Part shown: positions 43,594 to 54,151 of the stretch, piece by piece
Numbering within the stretch: position 1 is the first letter of the stretch
How the letters are laid out: each line of letters begins with the position of its first letter
From: Oscillospiraceae bacterium
Lineage (GTDB): Bacteria > Bacillota > Clostridia > Oscillospirales > QAMX01
Length of the DNA: 64,000 nucleotides
Assembly: GCA_015067825.1 (NCBI GenBank)
Contig: SVLQ01000005.1
Coordinates: forward strand, 1-64,000
Direction of reading: 5' to 3'
Notes under the pieces: generated by a model
The model's input: only the letters and a program-made list of their open reading frames with translations
The model's database searches: none
What the model was told of the DNA's origin: nothing
Position numbers and translations under genes: made by a program

Positions 43594-44442
43594 ATGCCGA
43601 ACTTTCCCGAAAAACAAGTTGTCTGTTACAAAACGATCGATGGCGTTGAGCTGAGCGCCGACGTCTATTTGCCCGAGGGCGCGGCCAAGCCGATGCCGCT
43701 CTACTTCTACATGCATGGCGGCGGCTGGATCAAAGGAAATGCCGACGAACCGCTGGCGGTTTGCCCGGAATTGATGGAGCGGCTGTTCGCCGACGGCGCA
43801 GCGCTTGTTTCGATCCGCTACCGCTTTGTCAAGAACGGTCTCGATTTTCACGCGCCGATCACCGACTGCGTGGATGCGCTGCGCTTCTTTTACGACCGTG
43901 CCGATGAGTTTGGCTTCGATCGCGATCGGATTTTTGTCGGCGGTGCATCAGCCGGCGGTCATCTTTCGCTGATGGTCGCGTTCGCGCAACGTGCGTTTGG
44001 AACCGATCGGACGCGTGCGGAAATCCCGATCAAAGCGATCGTGGATCTTTGCGGCCCGGTGAATTTTATGAGTCACGGTTTGGTTCGCTCACAGGAAGAC
44101 AGCGATTCGCTGATGGTGAATTTCCTCGGCGGAACGCCCGAAGAGAGGATAGCGCGGGCGGAAGAAGCGAGCCCGATCACCTATATCCGCGCTTGCCCGC
44201 CGGAAAAGCTCGTGCCGATCATCGCCGTCCACGGCACGCTCGACGAGCTCGTGCACCATTCGCAGCCGCACTTTATCGAAGCGGTCTATGCCGCTGTCGA
44301 CGGCGATTTCACGCTGATTACCGTGGAAAACGGGCGCCATGACTTCGGCCCGGTCGAGGGATTCCCGCCGCCGTCGCTGACCTACCACGAGCTCCAAGAA
44401 AAAGTATATGCGTTTTTGCAAAGAACGGTTTTTGGTAAATAA
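43594..44442 (+). CDS. Alpha/beta hydrolase, hormone-sensitive-lipase-like esterase
   Basis: A 282-residue serine hydrolase. The oxyanion motif HGGGWIKG lies at residues 41-48, the nucleophile elbow GGASAGG centres on Ser 119, and Asp (HGTLDELV) and His (GRHDFGP) candidates follow in order. Likely a cytoplasmic carbohydrate or acyl esterase; substrate unknown. ATG at 43594 follows gggag; the GTG nine bases upstream is too close to that site. A phosphoribosyltransferase gene follows 26 bases later. Confidence 0.8.
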   Translation: MPNFPEKQVVCYKTIDGVELSADVYLPEGAAKPMPLYFYMHGGGWIKGNADEPLAVCPELMERLFADGAALVSIRYRFVKNGLDFHAPITDCVDALRFFYDRADEFGFDRDRIFVGGASAGGHLSLMVAFAQRAFGTDRTRAEIPIKAIVDLCGPVNFMSHGLVRSQEDSDSLMVNFLGGTPEERIARAEEASPITYIRACPPEKLVPIIAVHGTLDELVHHSQPHFIEAVYAAVDGDFTLITVENGRHDFGPVEGFPPPSLTYHELQEKVYAFLQRTVFGK

Positions 44443-44468
44443 TACAACCGATTTATCAGGAGGTTTTT

Positions 44469-45011
44469 ATGGAATACTATAAGATCAACGTTGCCGGGGT
44501 CGAACGCGACCTGCCGATCGTGCCCATCAGCGACAAGCTTTCGATCGCCGCATTCGTCATTTTCGGCGATACCGACGTCGTGGAGCCCTGCGCCCGCGCG
44601 CTGGCTGAAAAGCTGCCGCCGGTCGACTATCTGATCACCGCCGAAGCGAAAAGCATCCCGCTGATCTATGAGATGGCCAAAGTCATGAAGATGCCGCGCT
44701 ACGTCATCGCCCGCAAATCGGTCAAGGGCTACATGGCGAACCCCATCATCACCCACGTCAACTCCATCACGACCAAAAACGAGCAGATCCTCTGCCTCGA
44801 CGAAGAAGACGTCGAACGCATCCGCGGCAAGCGTGTCGCCATCATCGACGACGTTATCTCCACCGGTGCGTCGCTGGCGGCTCTCGAACAGCTGATCGCC
44901 GAAGCCGGCGGCGAGATCGTTGCCCGTGCGGCGATCCTGACCGAAGGCGATGCCAACGACCGCGAAGATCTGATCGCGCTGGGCCAGATCCCGCTCTTTT
45001 TCAAAGATTAA
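44469..45011 (+). CDS. Purine-type phosphoribosyltransferase
   Basis: A 180-residue type I phosphoribosyltransferase, with the PRPP-binding loop VAIIDDVISTGAS (residues 123-135) and an early flexible loop (TAEAKSIPLIYEMA) resembling adenine phosphoribosyltransferases. It would salvage a base, probably adenine or xanthine, to the nucleotide. Binding site aggagg. The specific base is not determined. Confidence 0.75.
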   Translation: MEYYKINVAGVERDLPIVPISDKLSIAAFVIFGDTDVVEPCARALAEKLPPVDYLITAEAKSIPLIYEMAKVMKMPRYVIARKSVKGYMANPIITHVNSITTKNEQILCLDEEDVERIRGKRVAIIDDVISTGASLAALEQLIAEAGGEIVARAAILTEGDANDREDLIALGQIPLFFKD

Positions 45012-45120
45012 TCTCCGTAAATTTGCCGCTTTAGAGCGATAAAATTCCACAAACCGCGGAAATTTCGCGGCGTTTCTCCTGTTCAATCTGCCAAAATTGG
45101 CGCCCAACGCAAACTTTTTG

Positions 45121-45149
45121 TTGAAAATAGGGCAGAGTAGGAGTATAAT
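45121..45149 (+). promoter_or_regulatory. Promoter of gdhA
   Basis: TTGAAA, 17-base spacer, TATAAT, 54 bases before the ATG. Confidence 0.7.
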
Positions 45150-45155
45150 GAATAA

Positions 45156-46553
<1,398 letters not shown>

Positions 46554-46555
46554 TA

Positions 46556-46616
46556 CCCCACAAAACAAAGTTTTGCGGGGGCCCCGAATTGCCCCACAAA
46601 TCGGAGATTTGCGGGG
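46556..46616 (+). repeat. Pair of 25-nt palindromic repeats (site B)
   Basis: Copies at 46556-46580 (CCCCACAAAACAAAGTTTTGCGGGG) and 46592-46616 (CCCCACAAATCGGAGATTTGCGGGG), 36 bases apart. The first has CAAAAC / GTTTTG where the others have CAAATC / GATTTG, a compensatory pair change that preserves the stem. Confidence 0.85.
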
Positions 46617-46668
46617 ACCCCCGGAAAAGTGATCAAAATTTTTAATTTTGATCGGGATCTATAAGGAC

Positions 46669-46708
46669 AAAAATCGCATTGCGGCAAAGCTGCAATCCGA
46701 TTTTTTTT
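46669..46708 (+). terminator. Terminator downstream of gdhA
   Basis: Imperfect stem AATCGCATTGCGGC / GCTGCAATCCGATT followed by a T run; it closes the gdhA transcript beyond the repeat pair. Confidence 0.65.
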
Positions 46709-46800
46709 AGATTGGTGAGTGAGGATAGACAGAAAAGCGGAAATGTGATATTGAGCAAAGGGACAATTTTTTTGTGTAAGTAGACAAAAATAGGGGGGGC

Positions 46801-46829
46801 TTGCAGAAGCAGGTGGATTATGCTAAAAT
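46801..46829 (+). promoter_or_regulatory. Promoter of the lipoprotein gene
   Basis: TTGCAG, 17-base spacer, TAAAAT, 45 bases before the ATG. Confidence 0.5.
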
Positions 46830-46874
46830 AAGGACGAAGGGATATATGATTTTTGTGAAAGTGAGGGATGCCCA

Positions 46875-47636
46875 ATGTGGAAAAAGAAGAAGTTTTTTGT
46901 GATTTGCGTTCTCTTTCTCGCTCTTTTGGCAGCCTGTGCGGCGCGTCCGGCCGAAACGTTGCCAAAGCAGACGACGACCGTTTCGACAGTGGCAACTTCT
47001 GCTACCGAGCCGTCTGTTCCTGAAGCATCACGTTCCTCTGTTACAACAGTGCCGACGGAAGCGTTGACGACGGCGGGAACGACAGATCCGATCACGACAC
47101 AGGAATATTCGTTCCTTTCTCCGGAAGAAAATGGCGCGGTGAATACCGTGATCGAATTCCTGTCGAAATCGGCGTGGAATGAATACACGGGGGACGAGCC
47201 GTACGACTTGGAAAAATACCTCTATCAAGCTGAAATTGTGGTTAACGCCTACCCGGGCTTTGCGGAGGATCCGAGCTTCGTTCCCGAAATTCTTTCCTAC
47301 CCGACGGAGAATATGCAGGCGTATTTGACGCTGATCGCAGAGCGACGGGAAGATCGGATGTCTCGCGGGGCAGTGTGTGATGATTTTAGGGTATCTTACA
47401 GCAAAATCGTCTGTGCGTACGATCCGCTATCGGCGACGTCTTCGGTCACGCTTTTTGAAGAAAGTGCGTATTATTTGAGTGGGGGCTGGGTTTCTGCCCG
47501 CGGAGGATTCTATACGGTCGAATTGACGACAGATATGGGTCGGTGGCAAATTATTTCCGTGGTTCCGCATAACGATGCGGAATATCTTGCAATCATAGGA
47601 GAGACCGGTGAAGAGCCCGTACAGAGTATTTCGTAA
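46875..47636 (+). CDS. Putative lipoprotein, unknown function
   Basis: A 253-residue protein with a lipoprotein signal (lipobox LLAAC, Cys 21), then a Thr/Ser/Ala-rich low-complexity linker to about residue 75 and a globular domain with beta strands (SYSKIVCAYDP, RWQIISVVPH). It should be anchored outside the cytoplasmic membrane. Monocistronic, with gtgaggg upstream. No family recognised. Confidence 0.7.
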   Translation: MWKKKKFFVICVLFLALLAACAARPAETLPKQTTTVSTVATSATEPSVPEASRSSVTTVPTEALTTAGTTDPITTQEYSFLSPEENGAVNTVIEFLSKSAWNEYTGDEPYDLEKYLYQAEIVVNAYPGFAEDPSFVPEILSYPTENMQAYLTLIAERREDRMSRGAVCDDFRVSYSKIVCAYDPLSATSSVTLFEESAYYLSGGWVSARGGFYTVELTTDMGRWQIISVVPHNDAEYLAIIGETGEEPVQSIS

Positions 47637-47657
47637 TATTCTGAATATGATCTGATC

Positions 47658-47698
47658 AAAACAGGGGCATTGCGGCTTTGCCGCAATGCCCCTGTTTT
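47658..47698. terminator. Shared bidirectional terminator
   Basis: Perfect 18-bp stem AAAACAGGGGCATTGCGG / CCGCAATGCCCCTGTTTT with a five-base loop, between the converging lipoprotein and tyrS genes. A second hairpin (GCTTAAAATGC / GCATTTTAAGC, 47711-47734) overlaps the tyrS stop. Confidence 0.85.
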
Positions 47699-47728
47699 CC
47701 GCTTATTTTCGCTTAAAATGCTTGCATT

Positions 47729-48955
47729 TTAAGCAAGTGTCACTTTGTGGTAGATCTTCTTGCCCTTGCGCAGGACAACGCCTTCGCCGGCGAAATCGTC
47801 GGCCGTGAATTTCTTGTCGATGCCGCCGACCTTTTCGTTGTTGGCCGAAACACCGCCCTGCTGGATCAAGCGACGGGCTTCGCCCTTCGAGGCGGCCAGA
47901 CCGCACTTGACCATCAGGCTCATCACGTCGATCGCGCCGTCGACGAGGTCGTCGGCGGTGATGGTGGTCTGCGGCATATTTTCGGTCGAGCCGCCGCCGG
48001 CAAACAGGCCGCGGGCGGTCTGCTGGGCCTTTTCGGCTTCTTCTTCGCCGTGGACCATCTTGGTCAGCTCGAAGGCGAGGATCTCTTTGGCGCGGTTGAG
48101 CTCGCTGCCTTCCCATTTGTCCATTTCGTCGATCTGTTCGATCGGCAGGAAGGTGAGCATGCGGATGCACTTCAGAACGTCGGCGTCGGCCACGTTGCGC
48201 CAGTACTGGTAGAATTCGAACGGACTCGTCTTGTTCGGGTCGAGCCACACGGCGTTGCCGGCGGTCTTGCCCATCTTCTTGCCCTGCGAGTCGGTCAGCA
48301 GGGTGATCGTCATGGCGTGAGCGTCCTTGCCGAGCTTGCGGCGGATGAGTTCCGTGCCGCCGAGCATGTTCGACCACTGGTCGTCGCCGCCAAACTGCAT
48401 GTTGCAGCCGTAGGTCTTGAACAGGTAGTAGAAGTCGTAGGACTGCATGATCATGTAGTTGAATTCCAGGAAGGAAAGGCCTTTTTCCATGCGCTGCTTG
48501 TAGCATTCGGCGCGCAGCATGTTGTTGACGGAGAAGCAGGCGCCGACTTCGCGCAGCATTTCGATGTAGTTCAGGTTCAAAAGCCAGTCGGCGTTGTTGA
48601 TCATCATCGCCTTGCCTTCGCCGAAGTCGATGAAACGTTCCATTTGGCGCTTGAAGCATTCGGCGTTGTGGTCGATGTCTTCTTTGGTGAGCATTTTACG
48701 CATATCGGTACGGCCGGAGGGGTCGCCGATCATGGTCGTGCCGCCGCCGATCAGGGCGATCGGCTTGTTGCCGGCGAGCTGCAGGCGCTTCATCAGCGTG
48801 AGGGCCATGAAGTGGCCTGCGGTCAGGCTGTCGGCGGTGCAGTCAAAGCCAATGTAGAAGGTGGCTTTGCCGTTGTTGATCATTTCGCGGATGTGTTCTT
48901 CGTCGGTGACCTGCGCGATCAAGCCGCGGGCGACGAGTTCTTCGTAGATTTGCAT
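47729..48955 (-). CDS. tyrS: Tyrosyl-tRNA synthetase
   Basis: A 408-residue class I synthetase that charges tRNA-Tyr. The HIGH-equivalent appears in SLTAGHFM (residues 43-50) and the KMSKS-equivalent is KKMGKT (near 226-231), typical of the TyrRZ-like form. A C-terminal S4 RNA-binding domain ends the protein (SKGEARRLIQQGGVSANN). ATG with aaaaaaggag. Controlled by the tyrosine T-box immediately upstream. Confidence 0.96.
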   Translation of the reverse strand: MQIYEELVARGLIAQVTDEEHIREMINNGKATFYIGFDCTADSLTAGHFMALTLMKRLQLAGNKPIALIGGGTTMIGDPSGRTDMRKMLTKEDIDHNAECFKRQMERFIDFGEGKAMMINNADWLLNLNYIEMLREVGACFSVNNMLRAECYKQRMEKGLSFLEFNYMIMQSYDFYYLFKTYGCNMQFGGDDQWSNMLGGTELIRRKLGKDAHAMTITLLTDSQGKKMGKTAGNAVWLDPNKTSPFEFYQYWRNVADADVLKCIRMLTFLPIEQIDEMDKWEGSELNRAKEILAFELTKMVHGEEEAEKAQQTARGLFAGGGSTENMPQTTITADDLVDGAIDVMSLMVKCGLAASKGEARRLIQQGGVSANNEKVGGIDKKFTADDFAGEGVVLRKGKKIYHKVTLA

Positions 48956-48992
48956 CGTTCTTTCTCCTTTTTTGAGTGCGCGGAGCGGTAAA

Positions 48993-49262
48993 TAAAAAAG
49001 CCCTCCGCAAAATATTTGCAGAGGGCAGTCAGTTCTGACCGCGGTACCACCTCTTTCACAGCTGCCTCACGGCAAGCTGCCTCACGGCGTCGTCCGAAGA
49101 AAACGCCCGGCGCTTAACGCGCGCGCACGGCACGGCCTACACAGATCACTCCTTCAGCCTGCGGCTCGGGGATGTATTTCCTGCAAAACCGTCTCCGCCT
49201 TTCACCCAAACGGCGGCTCTCTGCACACGCTTTTTGCGCTACTTCTTCCCGTCAAAGCCTTT
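48993..49262 (-). promoter_or_regulatory. T-box riboswitch, specifier TAC (tyrosine)
   Basis: On the minus strand the leader has CAGAGAG, the specifier loop GAA-A-TAC-ATCCC-CGAGC (TAC at 49174-49176), the T-box GAGGTGGTACCGCGG and the attenuator GCCCTCTGCAAA / TTTGCGGAGGGC with TTTTTT. The tyrosine codon agrees with tyrS downstream and validates the specifier alignment used for the other T-box. Uncharged tRNA-Tyr should promote readthrough. Confidence 0.96.
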
Positions 49263-49271
49263 GACATATTA

Positions 49272-49299
49272 ATTATACCGAAAAAACGAATTTTGTCAA
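49272..49299 (-). promoter_or_regulatory. Promoter of tyrS
   Basis: Perfect TTGACA, 16-base spacer, perfect TATAAT on the minus strand. Confidence 0.85.
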
Positions 49300-49341
49300 G
49301 CCGAAACGCAGAAAAAATGCAAAAATGTTGGGGAAGAAAGG

Positions 49342-49370
49342 TTGCGCGCGGCGGAAAAATCCTGTATAAT
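49342..49370 (+). promoter_or_regulatory. Promoter of the GH92-like gene
   Basis: TTGCGC, 17-base spacer, TATAAT, 34 bases before the ATG. It diverges from the tyrS promoter. Confidence 0.65.
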
Positions 49371-49403
49371 GGACGCAAACGGCGGCATAGGAGGATTTTT
49401 GCG

Positions 49404-51455
49404 ATGAGCTTGACGGAGTTTGTCAACGTATTTCAGGGGAACGGCGCGATCGATCTGCCCGAGCCGCAAGGTGTGGCGTCGACGTGGCATTTTATCAAGG
49501 CGCTGACCGGCAATACCCATCCGGGCGCGGCACGGCCGTTCGGCAAGCTGACGGCTTGCTGCTATTCTGCCGGCTATTCCTCCGGCTACGGCACGCATCG
49601 GATCAACTGCGGCGGACCGATCCGACCGCTTTATGACGAAAAAAAGTTTGTTGGCGTGTCGCATCTGCACCAAAGCGGCATCGGCGCGCTGGGCTTTTAC
49701 TATAACTACGCCCTGACGATTCCGTTCCTCGGTGAGCTGACCGCTGAAAATGCCGTCCGCGCGATCACCTCCGAAGCCGGCGAACCGGGGTACTACACGG
49801 TGACGGCGGAGGACGGGATCACGGCCGAACTGACGGTGAGCGAGCGGTGTGCGCGCCATCGCTATCGATTCCCGCGCGAGGGCGGCAAAATCGCAGTGGA
49901 TTTTACCAACGACGGCCTTTATGACGGGGAAGACGTGAATGCCCGGCCAAGGAGTTGGCGCGTGCGGCGCGTTTCGGACGATGCTGCGGAGGCGGAAGTT
50001 TTGCTGCAGGGCGTGAGGCTTTCCTTTTTCGTCTCCTGCAAGGGTGCGGAGGCGTGCTCGATATGGAAGGATAGAGTCGGCGCGGTTGCCGGAGACGAAA
50101 CCGAAGGTACAGCGGAACGCGGCGGCTGCCTGTTTACGCTGGCTGGGGCAGATGCGGAGATGACCGTTTCGGTTTCGCTGCGGTCGGCTGCCCGTGCAAG
50201 GATGCTGGCCGACGAGGAGACGCAGCCGTTTGACGAAGTACGGGCGGCGGCAAAGGAAGCTTGGGAGGCCGCACTTTCCAAAATCGAGATCGAAACCGAC
50301 GATGCGCGTGAAAAAGAGATCTTTTATTCCAATTTCTACCATACGCTGATCAAACCGTGCGACTGGAGCGGCGAAAGCTGGCTCTACGAAGCCGACGCTT
50401 TCATGCTCGATTTCTGCACGCTTTGGGATATCTACAAAACGCAGTTGCCGCTGGTCTTTTCGCTGTACGGCGAAGTCGGCGAAAAAATCGTCGCCACGTT
50501 TGAAAATCTCAGCCGTGCGCTGGGGATTCTGCCGCACACCTTCGTGCTCTGCGACCGCTTCCGCATCGAATCGAAGCAGGCGCAGATGTTGGGCGTGTAC
50601 CTGCTCTACGATGCGTTTGTCCGCGGGATCGGTGATGCGAAGGAGATCCTTGCGGCGATCCGTCGGGATCTGACGCGCGAGGAGTATGCGCCGTATTTTG
50701 CCGAGGGAAAATGCGAAAAAACCACGCATACCTTGGATATCGGCGAGGGCTGCTGCATGATCGCCGATATCGCGCGGGCCTGCGGCGATACCGCCTTGGC
50801 TGCGGAGATGGATGCTGCGGCCGAGAATGTCTGGTCGGCCTTTGACCCAGCGACCGGGCTTTTACGCGAGGACGCCGACTACTACGAAGGCAACCGCTGG
50901 AACTATTCGTTCCGCCTGATGCGCGATATGCCGCGGCGCATCGCGTTGTGCGGCTCTGAGAACGCGTTTGCAGCATACTGCGACCGCTTTTTCGGCTATA
51001 CGCACCCGGAGGACACGTCGGCGCGCTTCGAGGGCTTCAACAACGAGACCGATATGGAAACACCGTATGCCTACGCCTATGCCGGCCGCCACGACCACCT
51101 CTGCGAGGTGGTAACGGCGGGGACGGAGAGCATGTTCACGACCGGAGCGGGCGGGATTCCGGGCAACAACGATTCCGGCGGGCTGTCGGCCTGTTATCTG
51201 TGGAACGTGCTCGGCATCTTCCCGGTCAGCGGACAGGATCGGATGCTGATCGGTTCACCGCGATATGCGTGCGCAACGCTCCACTTAAACGGTGGCCGCG
51301 ACTTTCAGGTTCGCCGCAGTGGCGAGGGGATCTATGTGCGGGAAGCGCGGTTGGATGGGGAAGTCCTCGCCGATCTGGCGCTGTCGGCCTCACGGATGAT
51401 GCGCGGCGGGATATTGGAAGTGACGATGAGCACAGAACCGTGCGTGGAACAATAA
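49404..51455 (+). CDS. GH92-like alpha-mannosidase
   Basis: A 683-residue protein resembling exo-acting calcium-dependent alpha-1,2-mannosidases. The N-terminal beta domain contains the segment HPGAARPFGKLTACCYS, and the helical domain contains NETDMETPYAYAYAGRHD and GIPGNNDSGGLSACY (near 584-598), which correspond to GH92 motifs with the catalytic acidic residue. There is no signal peptide, so it probably acts on imported oligosaccharides. It is shorter than typical GH92 proteins (about 750). Start with ataggagg; the track start lies 37 codons upstream in the promoter. Confidence 0.8.
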   Translation: MSLTEFVNVFQGNGAIDLPEPQGVASTWHFIKALTGNTHPGAARPFGKLTACCYSAGYSSGYGTHRINCGGPIRPLYDEKKFVGVSHLHQSGIGALGFYYNYALTIPFLGELTAENAVRAITSEAGEPGYYTVTAEDGITAELTVSERCARHRYRFPREGGKIAVDFTNDGLYDGEDVNARPRSWRVRRVSDDAAEAEVLLQGVRLSFFVSCKGAEACSIWKDRVGAVAGDETEGTAERGGCLFTLAGADAEMTVSVSLRSAARARMLADEETQPFDEVRAAAKEAWEAALSKIEIETDDAREKEIFYSNFYHTLIKPCDWSGESWLYEADAFMLDFCTLWDIYKTQLPLVFSLYGEVGEKIVATFENLSRALGILPHTFVLCDRFRIESKQAQMLGVYLLYDAFVRGIGDAKEILAAIRRDLTREEYAPYFAEGKCEKTTHTLDIGEGCCMIADIARACGDTALAAEMDAAAENVWSAFDPATGLLREDADYYEGNRWNYSFRLMRDMPRRIALCGSENAFAAYCDRFFGYTHPEDTSARFEGFNNETDMETPYAYAYAGRHDHLCEVVTAGTESMFTTGAGGIPGNNDSGGLSACYLWNVLGIFPVSGQDRMLIGSPRYACATLHLNGGRDFQVRRSGEGIYVREARLDGEVLADLALSASRMMRGGILEVTMSTEPCVEQ

Positions 51456-51494
51456 AAAACGACCGATTTCTCGCGGGGAAATCGGTCGTTTTTT
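51454..51494 (+). terminator. Terminator after the GH92-like gene
   Basis: AAAAAACGACCGATTTC / GAAATCGGTCGTTTTTT, 17-bp stem with a seven-base loop; it overlaps the stop codon. Confidence 0.9.
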
Positions 51495-51507
51495 AACGAA
51501 AATACCG

Positions 51508-51536
51508 TTGCAAAAGAGCGCAAAGTGTATTATAAT
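51508..51536 (+). promoter_or_regulatory. Promoter of the asnA-glnN operon
   Basis: TTGCAA, 17-base spacer, TATAAT, 40 bases before the GTG start. Confidence 0.7.
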
Positions 51537-51576
51537 TAGAATGATATGGTATTTGCTTTGTTGGGAGGGCTGAAAC

Positions 51577-52359
51577 GTGAAGATCTACTTTTTCGGTACC
51601 TGCTCCGGCACCCAACCGGTTGCCGGAACGCACCATCTTTCGTTTGCGATCGAGACCGGCGGCGGTTACTACTGGTTCGATGCGGGCGAGACCTGTTCGT
51701 ACACGGCCCATCTGATGGGCGTTGATCTGCTGAAGATCCGCAAGATCTTCATCTCCCACCCGCACATGGATCACGTCGGCGGTTTGGGTAATCTCCTGTG
51801 GACGGTCCGCAAGCTGACCCAAGGGAAAAACGGACGTCAAAAAGACGGCGATATCCATATCCACATCCCCGACATGACAACGCTGGACGGCTTCATGCAG
51901 GTCCTCAAAAATACCGAAGGCAATTTTGAGATCGATTTTCAGATCCATGGCCACGAAGTGGTCGACGGATTGGTCGCCGACGACGGTATCCTGCGCGTGA
52001 CGGCGCAACATAACGGCCACTTGCCCCACGAAGACGGCACGCCGTGGCGCTCGTTTTCTTATCTGATCGAGGCTGAGGGCAAGCGCATCGTGTTTTCCGG
52101 CGATATCAAAGCGGTTTCTGACCTTGCGCCGCTGATGGAAAACGGCTGCGACGCGCTGATCATGGAGACAGGGCACCACAAGGTTGCCGATGCCTGTGCG
52201 GAGTTGGCGGCAACGGACTGGCCGATCAAGCGGCTGTGGTTTGCCCACAACGGCCCGGATATCTTAAAAGACGTTCCGGCGGCGGCCGAACGCGCTGCGC
52301 AAAGCGCGTTTGCGGGCGAAAAACACATCTGCTGGGACGGCGAGACCTTGGAACTGTGA
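51577..52359 (+). CDS. Metallo-beta-lactamase fold hydrolase
   Basis: A 260-residue protein with the metal motif SHPHMDHVGG (H61, H63, D65, H66) and later histidines (VFSGDIKAV, LIMETGHH). It resembles the RNase Z/PqqB-like branch. Substrate unknown; an RNA, cyclic phosphodiester or lipid-type substrate is possible. The start is GTG with gggaggg. The following deacetylase gene begins 13 bases after its stop, so they are linked. Confidence 0.75.
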   Translation: MKIYFFGTCSGTQPVAGTHHLSFAIETGGGYYWFDAGETCSYTAHLMGVDLLKIRKIFISHPHMDHVGGLGNLLWTVRKLTQGKNGRQKDGDIHIHIPDMTTLDGFMQVLKNTEGNFEIDFQIHGHEVVDGLVADDGILRVTAQHNGHLPHEDGTPWRSFSYLIEAEGKRIVFSGDIKAVSDLAPLMENGCDALIMETGHHKVADACAELAATDWPIKRLWFAHNGPDILKDVPAAAERAAQSAFAGEKHICWDGETLEL

Positions 52360-52372
52360 CAGGAGGATGGAT

Positions 52373-53068
52373 ATGCAGGGCAGAAAAATTTTTACGATGA
52401 GCTACGACGACGGCGTGATCTGGGACGAGCCGTTTCTCAAGATTCTGAACAAATACGGCATCAAAGCGACGTTTAATTTAAACAGCGGCCTCCTCGGCGA
52501 CCGCGTCGATCTGACGCAGATGGGCATCACCTTCAACCACGATAAGGTCGAACCGCAGGCGGTCAAGGCGCTGTATGCCGGACACGAAGTGGCGACGCAT
52601 TCGGCGACGCACCCGGTGCTGACAAAGCTGGACGACGAGGCGCTCGTGCGCCAGATCATGGACGACCGTGCCGCGCTGAGCGAGCTGGTCGGCTACGACG
52701 TCGACGGCCATGCATATCCTTGCGGTCCGTACGATGACCGCGTGGCCAAGGTGCTCCGCGAGCGCTGCGGCATCCGCTATGCCCGTACCGTTGATGCCCA
52801 CCGCACCTTTGCGGTCCCCGAAAACCCGATGACCTGGCATCCGACCTGCCACCACGGCGATGCGGCTCTTTTTGAACTTGCCGAGAAATTTTTGGCGGCG
52901 AAGCCTGCCGAGGGCGAAGATCTCCTCTTTTACGTTTGGGGACACACGTATGAATTCAATATCCACGACGATTGGGATCGCATCGAGCGGTTCTGCCAAA
53001 TGATCAGCGGCCACGCCGACGTGATCTACGCGACCAATCGGGAAACGATGGATTTGCTGGGAAAATAG
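52373..53068 (+). CDS. Polysaccharide deacetylase
   Basis: A 231-residue NodB-homology protein. The catalytic base is in MSYDDG (D12-D13) and the metal ligands in THSATHP (H76, H80). It lacks a signal peptide, so it would act in the cytoplasm unless exported by another route. It would deacetylate an N- or O-acetylated sugar. ATG at 52373 after aggagg. Confidence 0.8.
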   Translation: MQGRKIFTMSYDDGVIWDEPFLKILNKYGIKATFNLNSGLLGDRVDLTQMGITFNHDKVEPQAVKALYAGHEVATHSATHPVLTKLDDEALVRQIMDDRAALSELVGYDVDGHAYPCGPYDDRVAKVLRERCGIRYARTVDAHRTFAVPENPMTWHPTCHHGDAALFELAEKFLAAKPAEGEDLLFYVWGHTYEFNIHDDWDRIERFCQMISGHADVIYATNRETMDLLGK

Positions 53069-53108
53069 AACGCTTACTGCGACGGATGGAAGGAAAGGAA
53101 CCTGCGAA

Positions 53109-54116
53109 ATGAGCAAATTGCAGATCCCGCAAGGGTATACGCCGAAGCTTGGTGCGTACGATACGCAGCGAGCGATCGGTATGATCAAGAGAATGTTTGA
53201 AGATCAGCTTTCGGCTGCGCTGAATTTAAAGCGCGTTTCCGCGCCGCTGTTTGTCGATCCGGCAACGGGCCTGAACGACGACCTCAATGGCGTTGAGCGC
53301 GCGGTTGCCTTCGATATCGCCGAGACCGGCGGCGTGGCTGCCGTCGTGCATTCGCTGGCGAAGTGGAAACGCATGGCGCTCGATAAGTACGGGTTTGCTG
53401 TGGGGCAGGGGCTGTATACTGATATGAATGCGATCCGCCGCGACGAAGAGATGGACAACATCCATTCGATCTACGTCGACCAGTGGGACTGGGAACGTGT
53501 GATTTCGGCAGAGGACCGCACATTGGACTTTTTAAAAGAGATCGTCAGGAAGATCGTCCGTGCCATCCTTTCTACGCACGACGCAGTTGCGGCAAAATAT
53601 CCGGCGCTGACAACGGATCTGACCCCGGAGGTTGCGTTTATCACGACGCAAGAGTTGGAAGATCTTTACCCCGATATGACGGGCAAGGAACGCGAAAACG
53701 CCTTCCTCAAGGAAAAGAAAACCGCCTTCATCATGCAGATCGGCGACAAGCTGCGTTCCGGCAAGCCGCACGATGGCCGTGCACCCGACTACGATGACTG
53801 GCGCTTAAACGGCGACCTGATGTTTTGGAACGAGACGCTGGGGATCGCTTTTGAGATCTCGTCGATGGGCATTCGCGTCGATCCGAAATCGCTCGACGAA
53901 CAGCTGACAAAAGCCGGTGCCGACGACAGAAGATCGCTGCCGTTCCACAAGATGCTGCTGGAAAACAAACTGCCGCTGACGATCGGCGGCGGTATCGGTC
54001 AGTCGCGCCTCTGCATGCTGATGCTGGAAAAAGCCCACGTGGGCGAGGTGCAGGTTTCGATCTGGGACGAAGAAACGCTGGATGGCTGCCGCGAAGCGGG
54101 CATCCCACTTCTTTGA
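53109..54116 (+). CDS. asnA: Aspartate-ammonia ligase
   Basis: A 335-residue ammonia-dependent asparagine synthetase, related to class II aminoacyl-tRNA synthetases. Family segments include TQRAIGMIKRMFEDQL, VSAPLFVDPATGLNDDLNG, HSIYVDQWDWE and GGGIGQSRLCM. Binding site ggaaagga. It lies 35 bases before glnN, so both ammonia-fixing reactions are probably co-regulated. Confidence 0.96.
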   Translation: MSKLQIPQGYTPKLGAYDTQRAIGMIKRMFEDQLSAALNLKRVSAPLFVDPATGLNDDLNGVERAVAFDIAETGGVAAVVHSLAKWKRMALDKYGFAVGQGLYTDMNAIRRDEEMDNIHSIYVDQWDWERVISAEDRTLDFLKEIVRKIVRAILSTHDAVAAKYPALTTDLTPEVAFITTQELEDLYPDMTGKERENAFLKEKKTAFIMQIGDKLRSGKPHDGRAPDYDDWRLNGDLMFWNETLGIAFEISSMGIRVDPKSLDEQLTKAGADDRRSLPFHKMLLENKLPLTIGGGIGQSRLCMLMLEKAHVGEVQVSIWDEETLDGCREAGIPLL

Positions 54117-54151
54117 TCGCACACTCCGGAAAAACGAAAGGATAAACGAGA

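Noticed and set aside
47747-48991. 414-residue plus-strand ORF
   Set aside because: Antisense to tyrS.
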